From: Deltaproteobacteria bacterium
GTDB taxonomy: Bacteria > Desulfobacterota_D > UBA1144 > Nemesobacterales > N074bin48
Assembly (NCBI GenBank): GCA_004356685.1
Contig: SMWS01000068.1
Span: 1-9,577 of the forward strand
Direction of reading: 5' to 3'
DNA: 9,577 nt
Part shown: positions 7,149-9,577 of the stretch, piece after piece
How positions within the stretch are numbered: the first letter of the stretch is position 1
Layout of the letters: every line of letters starts with the position of its first letter
Notes under the pieces: model-generated
The model's input: the letters and a program-made list of their open reading frames with translations, nothing else
Database searches by the model: none
Told to the model about the DNA's origin: nothing
Made by a program: the position numbers and the translations under genes

Positions 7149-7883
7149 ATGAATAAAAATCTTATACTGTTAATATTACCTATAGCTATAGGCTATGGAT
7201 GTGTTGCTACACATGAAGATCTGGGAAGTCTTTACGCCAAGCAGGCAAGGCTTGAGGCAAAAACCAAAAAACTCTCTCAGCAAATGCAAGAAGTACAGTT
7301 TCAATCAGGTTCTGAGAGTTTATCCATATCAGAAGAGAAAATTGCGGAGCTTGAAGCTAGGGTTGCTAATCTCGAGCGCTCGTATGACAGATTAAGAAGT
7401 ATGGTCAGGAGCTCAAACAGACTAACTAAATTAGAACCTATAGACCCCAAAGATTCAGAGAAACTTTTCGAAAATGATACTTCCACAATATTTCGACCCA
7501 CTGAGATAGATCAAAAAGCGGTTATATTTAATAGAGGGTATAAATATTTAAGTGAAAATAAATATGAGCAGTCCAGAGAGCAGTTTACGGCTTTCTTAAA
7601 ACAATATCCTGAGTCTCCAGAGGCTTCGGATGCCGCATTTTGGATTGCCGAGTCATATTTCAGACAGGGGCAATATGAAGAGGCAATCCTCGATTTTCAA
7701 AATTTTATAGAAGACTATGACAAGGATATAAAAGTGCCGCTGGCTTATTATAAACAGGGTGAATCGCTTATGAATATTGATAGGAAACAAGAGGCGATAA
7801 TCTTTTTTCAAACCCTTATAGATAAGTTCCCACAGTCTGAAAATGCAAGAGCTGCTAAAGAAAAGTTAAAAGTGCTTGAGTAA
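7149..7883 (+). CDS. cpoB: CpoB/YbgF-like cell-division coordinator, coiled coil plus TPRs
   Basis: This 244-residue secreted protein has a short hydrophobic N-terminus (LILLILPIAIGYGC) ending at Cys18. The lipobox GYGC is non-canonical, so it may be either a lipoprotein or a cleaved periplasmic protein. Residues ~25-90 are a heptad-rich coiled coil, the trimerisation segment of YbgF/CpoB. A linker at ~91-120 follows, then three TPR-like repeats at ~124-157, 161-194 and 198-231 (for example FWIAESYFRQGQYEEAILDF), covering the whole C-terminus. In Enterobacteria CpoB links Tol-Pal-driven outer-membrane constriction to peptidoglycan synthesis by PBP1B; the same role here is inferred from architecture and from the Pal-like gene 15 bp upstream. 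No clear Shine-Dalgarno sequence precedes the ATG, so translation may be coupled to the upstream gene. The last four codons and stop are part of a short direct duplication. A BamD-like or generic TPR lipoprotein is the alternative. Confidence 0.85.
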   Translation: MNKNLILLILPIAIGYGCVATHEDLGSLYAKQARLEAKTKKLSQQMQEVQFQSGSESLSISEEKIAELEARVANLERSYDRLRSMVRSSNRLTKLEPIDPKDSEKLFENDTSTIFRPTEIDQKAVIFNRGYKYLSENKYEQSREQFTAFLKQYPESPEASDAAFWIAESYFRQGQYEEAILDFQNFIEDYDKDIKVPLAYYKQGESLMNIDRKQEAIIFFQTLIDKFPQSENARAAKEKLKVLE

Positions 7884-7924
7884 TTATTTACAGTCGTAAT
7901 ATAAAAAGTGCTTGAGTAATTATT
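7868..7924 (+). repeat. 21-bp direct repeat (36-bp period) spanning the cpoB stop codon
   Basis: The 21-bp string made of AAAAGTGCTTGAG and TAATTATT occurs identically at 7868-7888 and 7904-7924, with a 15-bp spacer. The first copy contains the last codons and stop (KVLE-stop) of the CpoB-like gene; the second copy is noncoding. This looks like a recent small tandem duplication of the gene's 3' end into the spacer before the next lipoprotein. Each copy contains TTGAGT, a possible -35 element. Confidence 0.9.
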
Positions 7925-7940
7925 GCAAATGTATTACAAT
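7912..7940 (+). promoter_or_regulatory. Candidate promoter of the cysteine-rich lipoprotein
   Basis: TTGAGT (7912-7917, inside the second repeat copy) and TACAAT (7935-7940) are 17 bp apart, 9 of 12 consensus matches. Initiation near 7947 would leave about 29 bases before the ATG at 7976. The first repeat copy offers a weaker parallel, TTGAGT (7876-7881) with TATAAA (7900-7905) at 18 bp. Confidence 0.4.
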
Positions 7941-7960
7941 AATAAAATCTTCAATAATTA

Positions 7961-7970
7961 AAGGAGGGAG
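7961..7970 (+). promoter_or_regulatory. Strong Shine-Dalgarno site
   Basis: AAGGAGGGAG lies just upstream of the ATG at 7976, with AGGAGG ending 8 bases before it. This is the strongest ribosome-binding site in the window; most genes here have weak ones or none. It fixes the start of the cysteine-rich lipoprotein and suggests high-level translation, as for an abundant envelope protein. Confidence 0.85.
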
Positions 7971-7975
7971 TCCAT

Positions 7976-8680
7976 ATGAGATGGGATAGTTTGAAACTAT
8001 TAACAGTAGTACCAGCTTTATTAGTGGGGTTGATTTTCTTAGCAAGTTGTGCTACCCCGCCACCAACACAAGAGCTTGCTGATGCTGAAGCTGCATATGC
8101 CGATGCCACAGCCGCTGGTTGTCCAGAATGTGCACCAGAAGAGTGTGCAGCAGCAGAAAGTGCACTTAAAAAGGGTAGAGCCTTGGCTAGTGACTTCTGC
8201 AGTGAACTTGAAGCCAGAAGGCTTTTAATCGATGCTAAAGCCTTAGCTTTAGAAGCACAGAATAAATGTAGTATTCCTGCACCACCAGCGCCTGTAGCTG
8301 GAATGAAGGATATTTTCTTTGATTTTGACAGCGATACAGTCAGAGCGGATGCAGAGGCTGTTCTTCAGGAAAATGCCGAGGCAATGAATAATGACCCTGA
8401 ACTTACTATAGTTATAGAGGGTTATGCCGATCTTAGAGGTTCAGTCCAGTATAATATAGGACTTGCACAGAGAAGGGCTGATAATACTAAAGCACATCTA
8501 GAGAGTCTTGGTGTAGACAGTTCCAGAATAGAAGCTATTGGAGTTGGAGAAACTGAGATTTTTGGTGAAGGTTCTTCATCTGACGCTTATCAGCTAAACA
8601 GAAGATCTCATTTTGCAGAGGGAAATTCTCCTGGAGCTTTAATATATTTTAAAAGAGCTGAACAAGATCCAGCTTCTTAA
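7976..8680 (+). CDS. OmpA-family lipoprotein with cysteine-rich DUF4398-like N-terminal domain
   Basis: This 234-residue protein has a type II signal peptide with a canonical lipobox LASC (lipidated Cys25). Residues ~28-98 follow a DUF4398-like pattern: a Pro-rich start, then two Ala-rich amphipathic helices. This region carries five further cysteines: Cys49 and Cys52 as a CPEC motif, Cys57, Cys75 and Cys98. A short Pro/Ala linker (100-107) leads to an OmpA C-terminal domain (~110-213) with IFFDFDSDTVR, EGYADLRG (Asp152), YNIGLAQRRA (Arg167) and LNRRSHF. The Asp/Arg pair at 15-residue spacing supports peptidoglycan binding. Its layout matches the lipoprotein at 6441, so the two are probably paralogues. 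An unusual tail of about 20 residues follows the domain. Its own promoter-like element, strong ribosome-binding site and downstream terminator suggest separate, high expression. The role of the cysteines is unknown; periplasmic disulfides are the simplest guess. Confidence 0.88.
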   Translation: MRWDSLKLLTVVPALLVGLIFLASCATPPPTQELADAEAAYADATAAGCPECAPEECAAAESALKKGRALASDFCSELEARRLLIDAKALALEAQNKCSIPAPPAPVAGMKDIFFDFDSDTVRADAEAVLQENAEAMNNDPELTIVIEGYADLRGSVQYNIGLAQRRADNTKAHLESLGVDSSRIEAIGVGETEIFGEGSSSDAYQLNRRSHFAEGNSPGALIYFKRAEQDPAS

Positions 8681-8706
8681 ATTTTAAAAGTTAGTTTTTG
8701 AAAGTA

Positions 8707-8745
8707 AAAGAAAGGGAAAGGAGTTTACCTTCTTTCCCTTTCTTT
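8707..8745 (+). terminator. Rho-independent-type terminator after the envelope cluster
   Basis: AAAGAAAGGGAAAG (8707-8720) and CTTTCCCTTTCTTT (8732-8745) form a perfect 14-bp stem with an 11-base loop, 26 bp after the lipoprotein stop. The stem is followed by ATTTAAATTAGATTT, which is T-rich but interrupted by A. The opposite strand is also T-rich past the stem, so it could work in both directions. It separates the lipoprotein from hemL. Confidence 0.85.
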
Positions 8746-8767
8746 ATTTAAATTAGATTTAAAGCAC

Positions 8768-8796
8768 TTGACTTAGGTGCCTTTCCTCTGTTTATT
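8768..8796 (+). promoter_or_regulatory. Candidate promoter of hemL
   Basis: TTGACT (8768-8773) with TTTATT (8791-8796) at 17 bp gives 9 of 12 consensus matches. Alternatively, TATTAT at 8793-8798 is a better -10 box but needs a 19-bp spacer. It sits between the terminator and the hemL start, where a new promoter is expected. The leader would be about 30 bases and contains no recognisable Shine-Dalgarno sequence. Confidence 0.4.
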
Positions 8797-8831
8797 ATTC
8801 CCTCTTAATTAATTTTTTTAACAATATTTTA

Positions 8832-9577
8832 ATGTCTATAAGAAATTCAGAAAAGTATTATAAAAAAGCCAGGGATCTTATGCCAGGCGGGGTAAACAGC
8901 CCTGTGAGGTCTTTTTCTGCCGTTGGTGGCTCGCCAATTTTCATTTCTAAGGCAAAAGGATCATATTTGTATGATGAAGACGGTAATAAATATTTGGATT
9001 TTATTGCATCCTGGGGGCCACTGATCCTGGGGCATTCACATCCAAAAGTGGTGAGGGCACTAAAAGATGCTTCAGTATTGGGAACAAGCTACGGCGCGCC
9101 CTGTAAATCAGAAATTGAGCTTGCAGGTATAGTTACGAAATCATTTAAGTCCATAGATTTAGTGCGTATGACAAACTCAGGCACTGAGGCTACAATGAGC
9201 GCTGTGAGGCTTGCAAGGGGTTATACAGGCAAAGATTATATAATTAAGTTTGAGGGCTGTTATCATGGGCATGCGGACTATCTGTTAGTTAAAGCGGGTT
9301 CGGGTGCCACAACTTTTGGCAGTCCAAGCAGTCCCGGAGTTCCAAAAAGCTTTACTTCTAAGACTCTGCTTGCAAAGTTTAATGATATTGATTCGGTAAA
9401 GAGATTGTATGAAAAATATGGTGATCAAATGGCTGCGGTTATAGTAGAACCTGTTGCCGGAAATATGGGTGTTGTAACACCGCAGAAAGGGTTTTTAAAT
9501 GAACTTAGAGAAATCACGAAAAAATACGAATCTCTTCTTATTTTTGATGAAGTAATAACGGGGTTTAGGCTCAGTAA
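8832..9577 (+). CDS. hemL: Glutamate-1-semialdehyde 2,1-aminomutase, 5' part (runs off the right edge)
   Basis: From ATG 8832 the frame stays open for 248 codons to the window end, starting MSIRNSEKYYKKARDLMPGG. HemL is the PLP/PMP-dependent enzyme that converts glutamate 1-semialdehyde to 5-aminolevulinate, the precursor of heme and other tetrapyrroles, in the C5 pathway. Visible landmarks are PGGVNSPVR (18-26), the HemL-typical WGPLILGH (61-68), NSGTEATMSAVRLARG (115-130), FEGCYHGHADYLLVKAGSGA (140-159), GNMGVV (210-215) and the cofactor-contacting FDEVITGFR (238-246). The Schiff-base lysine, normally about 25 residues further on, lies outside the window, as does the rest of a protein of usually ~430 residues. 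The start is set by family alignment: a later ATG (8880) would remove conserved residues. No ribosome-binding site is obvious. It is separated from the upstream lipoprotein by a terminator, so it is probably a separate transcript. Confidence 0.95.
   Translation, partial: MSIRNSEKYYKKARDLMPGGVNSPVRSFSAVGGSPIFISKAKGSYLYDEDGNKYLDFIASWGPLILGHSHPKVVRALKDASVLGTSYGAPCKSEIELAGIVTKSFKSIDLVRMTNSGTEATMSAVRLARGYTGKDYIIKFEGCYHGHADYLLVKAGSGATTFGSPSSPGVPKSFTSKTLLAKFNDIDSVKRLYEKYGDQMAAVIVEPVAGNMGVVTPQKGFLNELREITKKYESLLIFDEVITGFRLS

Noticed and set aside
1..9577. CRISPR array, tRNA/rRNA genes, transposase or integrase
   Set aside because: No regularly spaced repeats beyond the two-copy 21-bp duplication, no cloverleaf-like sequence and no transposase or integrase motifs were found in the translated frames or by eye.

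Overview
The window is AT-rich DNA from a Gram-negative (diderm) bacterium. The evidence for an outer membrane is two lipobox-bearing OmpA/Pal-type lipoproteins and a CpoB/YbgF-like TPR protein. Heme is made by the C5 route (hemL). The TrpE and PolA N-termini and the remnant hybrid sensor kinase resemble those of Deltaproteobacteria-like lineages and their relatives. That placement is an inference from remembered family sequences; no search was run and no species is proposed.

Layout. Positions 1-4026 form a minus-strand block, read from high to low coordinates: trpE (anthranilate synthase, aminase subunit), trpG (glutaminase subunit), a CaiC-like acyl-CoA ligase, and the first 26 codons of polA (DNA polymerase I), which leaves the window at base 1. 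The gaps are 38, 46 and 70 bp, so the block could be one transcript. A 226-bp divergent control region (4027-4252) separates it from a plus-strand block.

The plus-strand block starts with a complete phosphomannomutase/phosphoglucomutase (4253-5623). Directly abutting its 3' end is the decayed C-terminal part of a hybrid sensor histidine kinase (about 5596-6335). This remnant has lost its sensor and histidine-phosphotransfer parts and carries a frameshift in its receiver domain.

Next is an envelope cluster: an OmpA-family lipoprotein (6441-7133), a CpoB/YbgF-like coiled-coil/TPR protein (7149-7883), and a second OmpA-family lipoprotein with a cysteine-rich N-terminal domain (7976-8680). A clear hairpin terminator (8707-8745) ends this cluster. 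The 5' part of hemL (glutamate-1-semialdehyde aminomutase, from 8832) runs off the right edge.

Most of the window is ordinary housekeeping and envelope biology, and I see no convincing new defence or mobile system. The points most worth a second look are the mutase/kinase-remnant junction, where the mutase appears to end inside former kinase DNA; a 36-bp-period duplication that may duplicate promoter elements ahead of the cysteine-rich lipoprotein; the pair of Pal-like paralogues flanking CpoB with no TolB in view; and an acyl-CoA ligase placed between trpG and polA.
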